Positions 46,229-61,318 of a stretch of DNA of 64,000 nucleotides are shown piece by piece. The position numbers were made by a program, and so were the translations under genes. Location of the stretch: the NCBI GenBank assembly GCA_026027325.1, contig JAMSLZ010000004.1:2976001-3040000 (forward strand), written 5' to 3'. The stretch is from Actinomucor elegans. Lineage: Eukaryota > Mucoromycota > Mucoromycetes > Mucorales > Mucoraceae. The notes beneath the pieces were generated by a model. It searched no databases and was not told the DNA's origin. It saw nothing but the letters and a program-made list of their open reading frames with translations. Position 1 is the stretch's first letter; the number at the start of each line of letters is the position of its first letter.

Positions 46229-47321
46229 ATGTGTACTTCAACAAAAGAAATGACCGTAGCCAGTTGGCAAAAGGTAGGAGCCATTGATTTGATCAATAAG
46301 GCCATACCTGTCATGAAGCCAGGAGAAGTGCTGGTCAGAGTAGCAGCTTCTGGTATTTGTGGTAATATGTCGTGAATTGCTCTTTATGAAAGTTTGGTCC
46401 TTTAATGATAATTCGATGCGTATAGGTACTGACTTACACATCAGTCGCGGTGAGACACCACACGCTTCTCAAAAAGTTGTAATTGGTCACGAATTTTCTG
46501 GTTATGTTGAGGAAATTCATCCTGAAACAAAAGCGTTGGTCAAAGTAGGCGACTTGGTTTCCATTGACCCTAATATTCCTTGCAATCAATGTACATTCTG
46601 TCGTAATCAAAAGTATCACTTGTGTTATAACTTGTTCTGTATTGGAGTTACTGTAGATGGTGGTATGTCACAGTATGTCGCTGTTCCTGCCCGTGCTGTT
46701 ATCGCAGTTCCTTCGAACGTTACTCCTGAAGTAGCTTCCTTGGCGGAACCTCTCTCTTGTGTTGTGCATGCAGTTGATCAAGGTAATATTAAGACAGGTG
46801 ATTCAGTGCTGGTTATTGGTGCTGGTCCAATTGGTCTTATGGCAATTGCTCTCGCCTCTACCAGCGGTGGAAGAGTTACTGTCATTGAGCCCAGTGAAAT
46901 GAGACGTCAGAAGGCAATCGAAGTCTTTGGAGCTGCTGAGGCATTTGCTCCTGGTGTACTTGCGCCGGTAGATGGAACACGTGGGGAAGGGTATGACGTT
47001 GTGTTTGAATGTGTTGGACGTCCTAACACTGCCGAAGATGCAGTCAACTTTGCTAAGGCTGGTGGCACTATTGTTTGGGTTGGTGTAGCCAAAGTGGAAG
47101 ATCGTGTTTCTATTTCACCTTTTGATGTATACAGAAAAGAGTTAACTATTACTTCTACTTACACAAATCCCTATGGCATCGATCGTGCTGTAAAGGTATT
47201 AGCTGAAGGAAAGGTTGACTGGAGCGCATTAGTTTCTCATTCTTTCAAGCTCGACGAATTCAACAGTGCTTGGCAAGTCTTTTTGGCCGGTACTGGTTTG
47301 AAAGTCGTTATTACACCTTAA
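46229..47321 (+). CDS. zinc-dependent medium-chain dehydrogenase (sorbitol/xylitol dehydrogenase-like), 342 aa, two exons
   Basis: Exons 46229-46361 and 46426-47321. It has the MDR catalytic domain (GEVLVRVAASGICGTDLH with catalytic Cys, then the GHEFSG motif with His and Glu), four structural-zinc cysteines in IPCNQCTFCRNQKYHLC, and the Rossmann motif VLVIGAGPIGLMA with an acidic residue (IEPSE) at the end of beta2, which favours NAD over NADP. It probably oxidises a polyol or secondary alcohol. L-threonine 3-dehydrogenase or a butanediol-type enzyme is an alternative. The first ATG gives seven extra residues before a second Met that also fits family length. No targeting signal, so probably cytosolic. 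Confidence 0.88.
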
Positions 47322-48873
47322 ATTACAATGTATAGAGCATTTCAGTAGTATTAGGATCTGTATAGAGCGTTTTACAATAGCAATAAAAACAACATAGCTT
47401 AAAGATTTATATGTACTGTGGGGGTAAGCTCCCAGTTCTTTTCAATTAATCTATTGAGCCACCTTATTCATAAAATCGCTTTGTCTAGTTGGTTATCACT
47501 GTATCTTTTTAATGACATCACTAAAAAAAAAACTATTTCTATTAAATCATCAAATCAAGAATAATGAAAGTTATTAATTAGATAAATACGAAAATAATCA
47601 GCAATCTATGAAGAAATAGATTATAAGAGGCATACGTTACATCTAATACAGTAAAAGAATTGGAATGGATCTGCTGTACCAAATAAAATAGCACATTTTC
47701 AGCATAAAGTATCATATGTAGTTTACGTAAAAGTGTATGACGGTTTTGGGAGGTAATTAACATACAATCTTTAGAATGAGCGTGTATCTGGACGATACTA
47801 TGCGGTGTCAAGATACAAAGCACTACACATATTTAAGATCTCAGCTCATCTAATTTGGCATTCAATAATAATACAATATTTAATAGATCTCAAGCTGTGC
47901 AATATAGAGATTATGGTCTTTCTTTTACATCAATAAACAAACCGCACGTTCAGCGTTATCGAATTGTTATAGTCCCTTTTGTAGTAGAAATCAACTTATA
48001 TTCCATACAACTCTCAGTGCATATACGTTTTTACTTATTATGATCATATATCGTATACATTTTGAATTTTTGATTAATTGATAGTTCTATTAGAGACTAC
48101 AATTCGATCTGAACATGTGCTAGCAGTTTGTTTCGACATTAAATCAGGATTAGCCGAAAGATCTATACATGTCAAGATCTAACTCAATATGAAAAGCATA
48201 TAATTTTCTTCTTGCCATGAATATATATCATATTATTATACTTTAACAAATTAAAGACTTCAGCAGATGTAGTATTCTGTTCTAAACATATTTTATTTAT
48301 CAGATTCCATTATTAACTCTCTGCTTTGAGTTTACATGCTTCAATTCTCAGAAAGTTCAATAGTAATGATACATAAATTGAATATGACAGCCAATATAAT
48401 CAGCTAAAATCAGTCAAAAGATGACCTAATATAGTACATAGGTATTTTTATAAATACAACATTTACTCTACCAAGTCTGTACAAAAACATGCAATCTAAT
48501 AACAATCTATAGGCAGTAACAATAATAAACCAGTAAGTAATATTGCAGGAAAATTTCAGATTTTTTTTTCGCTATTGGCTCGTGATTTAAGGACAAATCT
48601 TCTGGCTTTCAAGGACATTACTTAATTGAAAGCGGATTGTATGTCTTTTAGCTAATCTATGCTTTTAAATATGGTAAAATAAGCATCATAGCTATTAGAT
48701 TAACGATCAATCAAGTCTACAATAGTTAAAATGCCTGCAATATGAACTAGTATTAGCCTAAAAGCAACTCAGAGTGCGCCAGAAAACGCGAAAATATATA
48801 CGCGTGTAAGTGACTGAGACTCTGTACTAATTTTTTTTCTTTTTATTTCTCAAACATAACTGCTTTTTTTTAA
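47322..48873. other. intergenic region upstream of the kinesin
   Basis: AT-rich. A dispersed repeat copy lies at about 48108-48175 (TCTGAACATGTGCTAG, then CGACATTAAATCAGGAT). Open frames at 47578-47823 (minus) and 47855-48043 (plus) are not recognised. Confidence 0.45.
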
Positions 48874-51825
<2,952 letters not shown>

Positions 51826-52861
51826 TTAATAAATTAGTCTTGTAATAAAATCAAATGTCGCTTTGCCTTTGTGGTATTGCCTGGATAGAACTAGCAGCTC
51901 ACATTAATAGAAACAGCTTATTAGTATATTCCAATTTGGAAATACTTGACTTACCAATGTAATTATCTCTTGATCAATATAAAGGTATTGTTCTATTGAA
52001 GAACGATGCTCCTATTCTTCAAGTAGATGACTTCCATGTGATCTTTCAAGTCCATAGAATTATATCCTACTACGAGCAACGTTTTATAGCATTCACATAT
52101 AAGCTCTTATATGTACGAGATATCCTTAATCGTATTACAATTCGGTGCAACTTCAGCTAAGCCAGTTTGACCTTCAATCATGCACTATTATCTTGTGCTA
52201 CTCAATAGATAACCATAGCTTGCCCTTTTACTTCACGTTAACAAAATATAACCCCATGTTCAGTATCATTTTATTTATTATAGTTCCTCTTCTTAATAGT
52301 TTAGTATGCAAATCTACGAAGCCCTCACTACCAAGTATAACCAACTAATATAACCTAGATATATCTATCCTTGAATTTTTTTACCTCTTTTCTATTGCAT
52401 TGCCACAACAATTTTTACCTATCACCATGAATTTTGGCTTATTAATCCAGATAACAGATCCCCTCCCCGTTGCTCTTGAGTCTAATCCTCTTTTTAGCTA
52501 GACATAAATGGGAAGCTCTTCTTGCTTTAGAAAAGCAAATATATTAGGCTAGCTTAAGTGAGACTACTCTCAGCAGATTTTGAGCTTTTTTTGTCAGTGT
52601 CACCTCTTCCGGAAAACGACATCTCCTGATCAATTTCTTTTTGGAACTAAGGAATGAACTGCAAGAAACAAAATACTAGAATAATTTCTTTTTTCAAGGA
52701 TTTAATCATACAGCCGCTTATCGCACTAGATTGTACAATGATATATTGGACTTCATAAAAATTGTAATCCAAAACTCGAAAAAAATACCTACTTTAAAGA
52801 ATCATAATGAAAATAGGTTTATTATTGATAAATGTCATAATAAAGCCCAAACAATAAAAAC
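51826..52861. other. convergent intergenic region
   Basis: Between the 3' ends of the kinesin (plus) and the sphingomyelinase-like gene (minus). Short frames at 52145-52348 and 52731-52958 (the latter partly antisense to the gene end) are not supported as genes. Confidence 0.45.
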
Positions 52862-54550
52862 TTATTTGAGAACAAGTGCATCAGACGTGGAGCAAGAAGA
52901 TCTAATAGAGTTCAAACTACTGGACCCATCTTTAAAACGTGTGTACTGCTTGGAATGAATAGCAGTGGGTGTCTGCTGCTGTTTCACTTCATTCTTATTG
53001 TCTATCATTTCAGCACATAATGAAATGTCAATCAGATACTGTCTGAGTGACCTTTGCTCCATTCTACCAAACACAAATCCTACTACCAAACACACGATGG
53101 CTAGCATGGAAAATACTATGAGCAATAATCCACAAAGTGTACTTGATAATAAAATAGCCGCTTGCGATTCACTATAATAAAATGGTACAACCACTTGTAA
53201 AACAAATAGCCCAAATATCATCAATACAGATATACCACATAGAAGCAAAAGTTTGTTAGCTGTGGTTGTTGCTTTTGTCAAGTCCAGCTGCAAAACAGCA
53301 ATCATTGCATCCAATCCCTCTGCTTTTAAAAGTGAATAATCAGGTCTCGCCAACTGAGAAGCCAAAGGGGCGTCAAGTTCATTTGCAAATGTCCTGTTCG
53401 CTTCGGTAGTGATAGTAAATACAGAATGCACAGCAAAATGGTCAGAAAAACTTATTTGTGTCTGGGGTATATACTGTTCCATCACCACCTTGGATTGCTG
53501 GCAAGTTATTTGAGGCGTTCTTCGATAAAAGATATAGTCTAAACGATCACCAATATCTTTGGCATACGGTTCCTGCTTGAGATAATGCTGTGACCAAGTA
53601 TTAAGCGGTGAATCACAAGTAATGCCAAAAAGTTGGATACAATCAGACGCACTCAATTGATTTCTTTCGTAGCGATCAATTGTATCTGTCATTGAATCAG
53701 TATGCATCTCAAACCAAGAATCTGTCATGAAGCCATGGTTTTTGAGAATCTGATAACAGTTGCTACTTGGAATACTATTGAAATCTCCTGCCTAATTCGT
53801 CTAAGGTTCAGCTGCTCATTGCATTCTGTATTGGTTTATTTTGCTTACCAGAATAACGTGTCTACCCTGAGCAGCAGAAGCTCGAACTGAGTTTGCTATT
53901 TGCCAACATTGGGTGATTCTCTGAGCTTCGTATTCATCGTTATCTCCATATCCTGCCTGCAACTACAGCTATAATAAATACATGGTTTTCATCACTACAT
54001 GGGCAAAGCTTGCTTACATGAGTTGTGTAAACATCAACAAGTCCAATATCTGGATGGTCTATGCAAACTACTCCAGCTCCTTTGCCAACGTAATAATCGC
54101 CCTGGAATATTTTGAGCGGTTTACCGGCCAAAGTAAACTTTAAGTAGGTAGAAGAGAGTATAGGAAATCGAGACATTAACGCAAGCCCACTACCTAATGT
54201 TCCACTAATATATATATATATATATATATATCTGTAAGCTTATTATATAAACGAGCTTGTTTTCTTTTACCTATGAAAATACTTTGAAAAAGGCAGAATC
54301 TGTTGTGTTTTTTGCTTGATATAATCAAAGTCTTCCCACATCCATACTTCTTGAAGCGCTACAATGTCATAATCTTGTTGGCTTATACAATCAGCAATAG
54401 CATTCAGACGGAACTTGCGCTGCTTGGCAACGATGTTAAGGCCCCTGTAGTATTTTTATGAGTATCTGTTGTAAATTACTGGAAATCTCCCTTGTTTTAC
54501 CAGCAATTGAGCGAAAGAACAGATAATGTCCTTTCTGATGCAGTGTTCAT
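52862..54550 (-). CDS. ISC1: inositol phosphosphingolipid / neutral sphingomyelinase phospholipase C (Isc1/Css1-like), 484 aa, five exons
   Basis: Minus-strand exons: 54550-54501, 54444-54271, 54204-54018, 53962-53849, 53791-52862. The DNase I-like (endonuclease/exonuclease/phosphatase) fold carries LSLNCWGLNIV (metal Asn), DIVALQEVWMW (metal Glu), SGTLGSGLALMSRFPI, YTTHLQAGYG, LAGDFNSIP, DRLDYIFYR and the catalytic pair SDHFAV. Two transmembrane helices near residues 355-380 and 388-412 match the C-terminal anchor of Isc1 and animal nSMase2-type enzymes. It cleaves phosphosphingolipids to ceramide and phosphoalcohol at ER or mitochondrial membranes. Exon 1 encodes only 17 residues. Exon 4 uses GCTGTAG as acceptor, chosen to join THL to QAGYGDN. 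Confidence 0.91.
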
Positions 54551-55778
54551 TTAAACAAAAAGAAGAGGATCTACTGAAATGTTTGCAGTTAAAAGAAATC
54601 TTTTTCATACACAGTTACAATTGGCGGTGTAACACTCTGATATTCAACAAACCAAGAACGCATTCTTGGCAATGCTAAGAATCCCAACGCTAATTATATA
54701 CTTTCAATATTATATGAATACCTTATTGATTATACTTGTTATATTATCACCTAAGAAAAGCTTGGTATAGTATAAATATCAATCAGAATCTTACGAATAA
54801 AATATTTCACCCTATACTATAATACATTTTATAGACTTTTGACAGTCAATCGGTCGTTAGACACTTTATGTTTTATCGGTTGGCAGTTATTCACCTTTTC
54901 CAGTTTTAATCAATCTCATACAAAATAAAACTGGGAGAATAGACATAAGATACATGATGAGCATTAGTGGAGAATTTAATGGCTCGTAAGGCAGTACCGA
55001 TTTTAAACTGTTTATAATGTATAAGTTGCTAGGTATACCTAAATTACATGTTTTTTTTTAGAATTTGTATTTCTCAATAAAAAAAGTTGAATATTATATT
55101 TAAAAAAATCCTGTAATAATATATAAACACATCCAAATGTGAAGAATGCTTCTATGCTAAAAAAACTATTTTCTTGGCTATAGAGATTGGAAAAGAAGAT
55201 TTAGTTATTCTGTTTTTGGCTTTTACTACAATATGAAAATATATTTTGGCCCTTAATTTTGTCACTGTGAGTTCTTTGACTTGAAAAAGTCGTGTGTACC
55301 CAAAGCATCAGCGCTCGTAACTCTATCTTAGTCTCACTTTAAATTTTTTTTTTTTTTTTTTGCCCTACCAGCTATACGATAAGAGCAAAATATTGCTACC
55401 TCAGAGATCAATCGTGTATTATATCATGGATCAGACACATACATTTTACTGTTTGTATTAGCACTGATAAAGGTTGGGGGTTGAATCATTTATTCATTCT
55501 GAGAACTCGGTGGCTATATCTAGGGTGTGTCGACTTTATAATCAGACTTAACAGAATGAACTATTCTGTAAAAGCTGTTAATTAACGTCATGTTTTTTCC
55601 AAGCACTAAAGCATTAGACTATGTTAATGCGTCATAACACTCATAACCACATCAAAAGGAATACGCTTATCTTATTTTTCTTACCTGGTTGTCCTAGTTT
55701 TCTGTTGGTCCAGAAGAAAAGTTATGTCAATCATGATTAATTTGAAGTCCGTCATTTTCTCCGCTTTTCAGCGTGTAT

Positions 55779-55807
55779 TTAGCACTAATAACACGTATTA
55801 GTGCTAA
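55779..55807. repeat. perfect 12-bp-arm inverted repeat
   Basis: TTAGCACTAATA, loop ACACG, TATTAGTGCTAA. It could be a binding site for a dimeric regulator or a cruciform. Gene-poor context. Confidence 0.7.
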
Positions 55808-56198
55808 TATATGTTTAGGGAAGTTTGTTCATTAAAAGCCCTATACTGTTCTCCCCAAAAAATAAGTATTCCTCGGTCCGTCATTGATCTATATGGGATT
55901 TTATGACGCAAAAGGGTCATCGTGTTTTAACACCGCCCCATTCCGTCGCCCAATGAAATCACCGCCCTGTATTTCTGCAATCCCATCATTGACTAGGGTA
56001 ACGCATATCACAATTCCGTCGAGGAATCATTGTTAGAATTAATAATAGATGTTTAATAATATGAAGTATATAAAGCAGAAAACTATAATGATGATGCTAT
56101 GGTATTAAAAAGAAACTGTACAATAATAGAGGGGGTTGAAAAAGAGATTGAAAGATGGAATTAATAGGCTATACAATGATGATGATGGTAATAAATAG

Positions 56199-56201
<3 letters not shown>

Positions 56202-56236
<35 letters not shown>
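56202..56236. repeat. (AT)n microsatellite
   Basis: About 17 uninterrupted AT units just downstream of the stop of the small minus-strand gene at 56246-56533, so probably in its 3' UTR. A shorter (TA)n tract of the same type sits at 54208-54231, inside intron 2 of the ISC1 gene. Confidence 0.85.
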
Positions 56237-56240
<4 letters not shown>

Positions 56241-56245
56241 TCCAT

Positions 56246-56533
56246 TTAGCATAAGATGCCGTTATTGTTCGTTGATTTGACAACGTCAGTTGTTTTATGG
56301 CTGGCTTGATGATGATGTTGTTGACCGCAAGTCTTTTTAGTCGTATCTGGGTCTTCATCTAACGCAGGGAATGAAAAATACATTTTTTCAAATGGGCTTG
56401 TGGAATCACTTCTATTGCTGTTACTGCTATCGTTGATGATATCTTTATGTTTTGTTGGTAATACAAGTAATAAAAGCTGCTTTACAAAAGCAGGTAGATT
56501 TTTGTTGGGTTGCTTATTTTGATGATCAGCCAT
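56246..56533 (-). CDS. small hypothetical protein, 95 aa
   Basis: A minus-strand frame with ATG at 56533 after an A/G-rich leader (AAAGGAAAAGG). The N-terminal half has an amphipathic helix (LPAFVKQLLLLVLPTKHKD). Then come Ser/Asn-rich, Asp-rich and His-rich patches. No signal peptide is evident and no family is recognised. It may be a genuine small intracellular protein, but the composition is low in complexity, so confidence is modest. Confidence 0.4.
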   Translation of the reverse strand: MADHQNKQPNKNLPAFVKQLLLLVLPTKHKDIINDSSNSNRSDSTSPFEKMYFSFPALDEDPDTTKKTCGQQHHHQASHKTTDVVKSTNNNGILC

Positions 56534-59308
56534 TTTATTCTATCTTTGATGAAAGAGAAAAAGGAAAAGGAAAAAGGAAGAATATACTCTAGAAGTATTT
56601 ATAACTGTAAAACATGTTTCTTTTGGCTACATGTCTTTGGTACAGTATATTTCCCCTTATGAAGTACCCGATCCTCAGTTTGTACAAAAACTAACCCATA
56701 GAACGAGGGCGTGTCTGAAGGGAAAATGGTCATTATTTTTTTTTTTTTCCTCTCAAGGCCCAGACCTTTGCGGAGAAGGATGTCCCTTTTTCACTAGTAA
56801 CCAGACCTACGTTGCGCTTGGATCCAACTACATTATTGGGAATAGTTTATGCAAGCCAATTGAGCAGATTGATATATTATAGCAGTCAATAGATATTACC
56901 AATTGGCTATACAATGCTTTAATCTCGGCTGAAGTGATCTAATGGCATTTTTTTTTTCAAGGGCACAAGGACACGAACTCTTCTGGCTCATCTTTTATAT
57001 ATATTTTCCACGTGTCAGCCAATAATGAATGGCCTAAGTTGACAGCGTAGTAGTATGTTACACCTTGTGCTGTGATAATTTTTTTCCCTGGAAACCATTA
57101 CTAATCAGATTGCATCCCAGCAACTAACTATGAATTGCTCAATGGAAAAGATATATATAGAGTCAGAGGAGATTTGCGGGAGGGCTGGGGGTCATTATTC
57201 TATTTCCCATTGACAAACAATGCGTGATATATGAACAAGACCTCGATCATATCCAATTATATAAATCGCATGATAAAAAGACAATGAAAATTACCATCAT
57301 CAAAGAAAGGTCCAGGATGTGAATTATCTTTATTCATTGCTTACTGGTGCATAAACGCGGAGAAACAGGGATGCTCTTAGACTGAGGCATTTTTTCCGGA
57401 CTAGCTAACATCCAGTCTAAGCGAAAATTTAGTATATATTAAACAATAAGTGTAGATAAAGTGAAGAAAGAGGCTCGGGATCTCTTTTGACGCTATTACA
57501 TTAACGTACCTTTAATAGAAGCGCGTCAAGACGTGGGTGCCGTCAGCTGATATTATATTTGTTGGCCTATCAAACCAAGTAATCGATGATGAGCTGATTT
57601 GTGTGCATGAATACTAGACAGATCTTTAGGTGAAAATGTGGGGTAATTCAATAACCGAGTATTATGCTACTGCAATGTAACGCGATGACTAGAACTCACA
57701 AAACAGTAATAGCTTTTCCAAAAAAGAGATGAAATGCCAAATTCGACAATGATGATTAAGTATCTTGAAATATTTTAGTTTGGAATAGCCAAGTAAACAC
57801 TAGGCATGAAAGCCACCTATTTTGGACCGTGCTGATCGCCACGTAATTGTGTCCAACGTGGCACGTTAAATTGTTAGCAGTGATGTGTACAGTATCGTAC
57901 GACTAATCCACATGACATGGCTTGGAAAGTAATTTGATCATTGAATAAACAATAATAGCAAAGTATTGAATGCGTAGAGTATATTAATGCAATTTATGAG
58001 GCATTCACTTGTGCGCAGCAATAGGGTATATTTCTTTAAAAACCATGGGGTTTTCTTTGGTAAGTCATCGGTAGATGATCTACTATATTTTATGATCATA
58101 ACAAGTTTTCATTAATCAAAGAACATATACAAAGTGTGGATGTATATTTTGTCAATCATGCAACAAAACTCAATTATAAACTATTTCTTTACAACGTTTT
58201 AATTCTTTCAAAAAAAAGGCATAAATGTATCCCGCTATAGAGTTTTTTCACCTTTAATTGCTCAGTGAAGATACATAGTATAATTTCAAGACCTTTAAAT
58301 GGACTTTTGAGTAACTAAAATTGTTCAAATGCACGAAAATTGTATTAACAATACTTATACAAAATCGATTATGCATTGGATAACCCGAAGAATGTTCTTG
58401 TATCTCCTTGTATCCAGAGTTAATCTTGATGAAAAATCCATTTTCCTACTTTTTCATAAGCATTCATAACTCATGTGTTCCTGAAGGTAATTTTTTTTTG
58501 AGCTCTAAGTCCAGGAAGAGAATCGCAACCAGTGTTTGAAGACATACCGAAACATGAATTAGATAGAAGTATGTGCATCCCCCCCCCCCCTCAGCCACTC
58601 CTACAGGCTTCCGGTAAACCCCATCGCCAGTGTCCTGAAGGAAAAAGTATAAAGTAAATAGATACTTGCATACTAACTGATATATTAAAATCATACTGTT
58701 AACTGATGGTATCTCAAAAATGGAGCCTTTGCACTTCACAGAAAAAGCAAAATTTGAAAGTTTGGGATTATTTCCTGAAATCAATCAAATTCCAACCAGT
58801 CTATATACTTTGACTAATCCTGGTTTAATGTTGCATCTTACGGCTATTGCATGTTTAAAATAAATTGCATTTGCCGGAATCATTATTCGACTACAGTTCA
58901 ATATGTATACTAGATTTTATCAATTGAATGTAAAGCATGCGTATTTTATAAATATTTGGTCCTAATGATCTATATGGATTTTCCGATTGATTTAGGTCAA
59001 ATGTCGCATTTGATTAGTAACCCATGTTAGAATGAGATGCTGCATTTAGTAGAATTTATTTTTCTTTCATCCTAAAAGTTTATGTGTTAATCATTACCGA
59101 AACTTCTAATAAATGGTGCTTAGCAAACCCTTTATAAAATCAATTAAGAAATCTGGAATAACTGGACAGTCTGAGAGAGGGGAGAATATTCACCTTATAC
59201 CACGTACTAGTATAAGGAGATATTTAATGATCCTATATACATATATAATATAGATTTAATGATGATCGTTAACCATATATTATGGATACATCCTTTAAAC
59301 TTTAATTA

Positions 59309-59309
<1 letters not shown>

Positions 59310-59342
<33 letters not shown>
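59310..59342 (+). repeat. A33 homopolymer beside the long hairpin
   Basis: 33 uninterrupted A adjoin the left arm. The outer edge of the right arm carries T7. An encoded poly(A) run beside an inverted duplication hints at an RNA-mediated or slippage origin, or assembly error. Confidence 0.85.
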
Positions 59343-59344
<2 letters not shown>

Positions 59345-59943
59345 TAAGAGATAGATCAGCTTATTGTGAACATATACCAGGTAATCAGATGTGATCTTCA
59401 GCCGAGATCTGCCAATGTTAATGTTACAAATAAATTCACTACCATCACCAGCGCTTTGGTATCTTTCCTGATTGGCGATTCCAAACAAACTTTCACAGCA
59501 AAACAGAGTATTTCGTCGGCCTAGTATTCATACTCCGGTATGATCTGCTTAAACGCAAAATCAATCACGTCCAGTTATTTCATATCGTTACGTCATTGCT
59601 TTCTCTTTTGGCTAAAGGTAAGTAACACTTTTCTCAGCTGCACAATAAGGAGTCATCTTGCAATCAATCGAAGGAGTAAGTAATGACGTAACGACATGAA
59701 ATAACTGGACGTGATTGATTTTGCGTTTAAGCAGATCATACCGGAGTATGAATACTAGGCCGACGAAATACTCTGTTTTGCTGTGAAAGTTTGTTTGGAA
59801 TCGCCAATCAGGAAAGATACCAAAGCGCTGGTGATGGTAGTGAATTTATTTGTAACATTAACATTGGCAGATCTCGGCTGAAGATCACATCTGATTACCT
59901 GGTATATGTTCACAATAAGCTGATCTGTCTCTTAAGTTTTTTT
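59336..59943. repeat. long inverted repeat (two 270-bp arms, 68-bp loop)
   Basis: 59336-59605 and 59674-59943 are reverse complements with only a few mismatches (for example ATAGATCAG versus ACAGATCAG). The loop is non-coding. The arms contain no recognisable protein. Transcription through it would give a near-perfect 270-bp hairpin RNA. Alternatives are a foldback transposon or a recent inverted duplication. Confidence 0.9.
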
Positions 59944-60534
59944 AAAGCATAGTATATGATCAATAATTCAAGTTAAAAGTAAAAACGTATATGAGTAGAT
60001 CTAGTGGTGAATAAGTCTCTTGGCCCCAGTTAAATGCTGTATCTGATTACTCCATATTCATTCTGAGTAGATGTATCTAACGATGCCTCAAACTGGCTCC
60101 AGTGTGCTGAATATCTCACTCACTTTTTCCAACTGGTTGATAATGTCCCATCACACGAGTGATCATTCGATTGTTGGTTCTTCCATATAAATAAAATACT
60201 TTGAGCTTTTTTGATTTAGGTAGCGGTTTGATGAGATTAATATTAGCAATCTAACCAATGAATAACAACGTTCACTGGGAAACAGTTAGTTTCGTGATAG
60301 CTGAAATCAAGCATATCACTAAATTAAGTGGTAAAAAATGAGCCAGCTATGTTTCCGCTAGACAATAAAGGCTAACACAAGCGCAGTATTGATCCAATGC
60401 TTAAGTCACAAATTAACTATCCCATAAACTATAAGGCTTTTTTTTTTGCATAAGTACTGCTAATGCATGCAATTGGCTCAAGTTTCATGCAGTTCAAATA
60501 ATGCAAAAAATACAAGTTTTATTACAAGGTAATA

Positions 60535-60987
60535 TCACCACCTATACAAGTTATCTACATAAGGAGGTTCTTCTAGATCCACTACCTTTGTTGTATTGCC
60601 TTGACCCTTTATCGATATGCTTTGCCGCTGCTCCCACTCCAAATTGCGCTTTAAACTTTCAGACAAAGGATCCGCTATGTCTTTGACAGGCGATTTCTTC
60701 AAACTACTATTTTGTTCTTGCTGAGGCAATTGACTGCATGATAGCAAGTCGGATAACAGTGATTGCTGTGAATATGGTTTAACTGGCAAGCGCTTCTTTT
60801 GAAAATCACATTGATAGGCAAACTCCTTTTCTTCATCATCGTCATCATATCCATAATCGTCACTTTCTTCTTCAGTAGTAATTTCTGAATCGAGACATTC
60901 TTCTAAGTGAGGGTCTTGTTTGGCTGGATGGTTAGAAGATATCATGATACCTTTTGGCCTCTTCAAATGGTTATATTCGATCGACAT
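60535..60987 (-). CDS. acidic/Ser-rich protein of unknown function, 150 aa
   Basis: A single-exon minus-strand gene, ATG at 60987 (context tttactATGTCG). A hydrophobic upstream extension to 61026 is possible but unlikely. An acidic stretch (ITTEEESDDYGYDDDDEEKE) lies in the middle. The C-terminal block SLLSDLLSCS ... DPLSESLKRNLEWEQRQ has a faint likeness to the LRRNLLWER motif of a fungal DUF (DUF3295-type) regulatory protein; I treat this as weak. The charge pattern suggests a nuclear or chromatin-related role. Nothing else is recognised. Confidence 0.55.
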   Translation of the reverse strand: MSIEYNHLKRPKGIMISSNHPAKQDPHLEECLDSEITTEEESDDYGYDDDDEEKEFAYQCDFQKKRLPVKPYSQQSLLSDLLSCSQLPQQEQNSSLKKSPVKDIADPLSESLKRNLEWEQRQSISIKGQGNTTKVVDLEEPPYVDNLYRW

Positions 60988-61318
60988 AGTAAAGATAGAA
61001 ATAAAAATAAAAGAAAAGGGAAACAAATGAGACTTTCCATACGAGAAAAAAGCGGCTAGAAACCATTTCCCTCGGAGGAAACTACTGGGCGGACGAAAAA
61101 AAAAGCGAGATAGCAGGGTTTATTGAAGACACGAAAATACGCGTCTTTTATAAATCTATACCATACGTGCTCATGCATTTTCTTTCAAGTAACTGGCTTT
61201 GAATTTGACGTGCTGTTGGTCAAAGCCCAAAAGCGCAAATAGTCTCTTTTCTCTTCTCTCTTTTCCTACTACCATCACTACGACACTTTGTATATAATAT
61301 ATATATATATCTCAAGGA
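60988..61318. other. divergent promoter between acidic protein and ankyrin gene
   Basis: 331 bp, with a CT-rich patch (tctcttttctcttctctctt) and a TATATA tract at 61290-61308 just before the ankyrin ATG. No gene. Confidence 0.5.

Larger units (their letters stand above)
54551..56245. other. gene-free region with AT repeats and a short palindrome
   Basis: No coding region supported. It holds a T run (55345-55362), a 12-bp-arm palindrome (55779-55807), a GC-richer patch (55935-55980) and an (AT)n microsatellite at 56202-56236. Confidence 0.5.
56534..60534. other. 4-kb gene-poor region containing a long hairpin repeat
   Basis: AT-rich. Frames at 56631-56882 and 58464-58784 (minus) run through homopolymers and have no recognisable content. 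The main structure is the inverted repeat at 59336-59943. Reverse copies of the dispersed repeat are at about 58815-58845 and 58975-59040. Confidence 0.5.

Noticed and set aside
56631..56882. 83-codon plus frame near the small minus-strand gene
   Set aside because: It crosses a T run encoding FFFF, has no signal or domain, and lies in the likely promoter of the minus-strand gene.
58464..58784. 106-codon minus-strand frame
   Set aside because: It passes through a C11 homopolymer and a T run, has low-information content and no recognisable motif.
59306..59488. Minus-strand frame ending in a Phe run
   Set aside because: It is the left arm of the inverted repeat read into the A33 run. No protein features.
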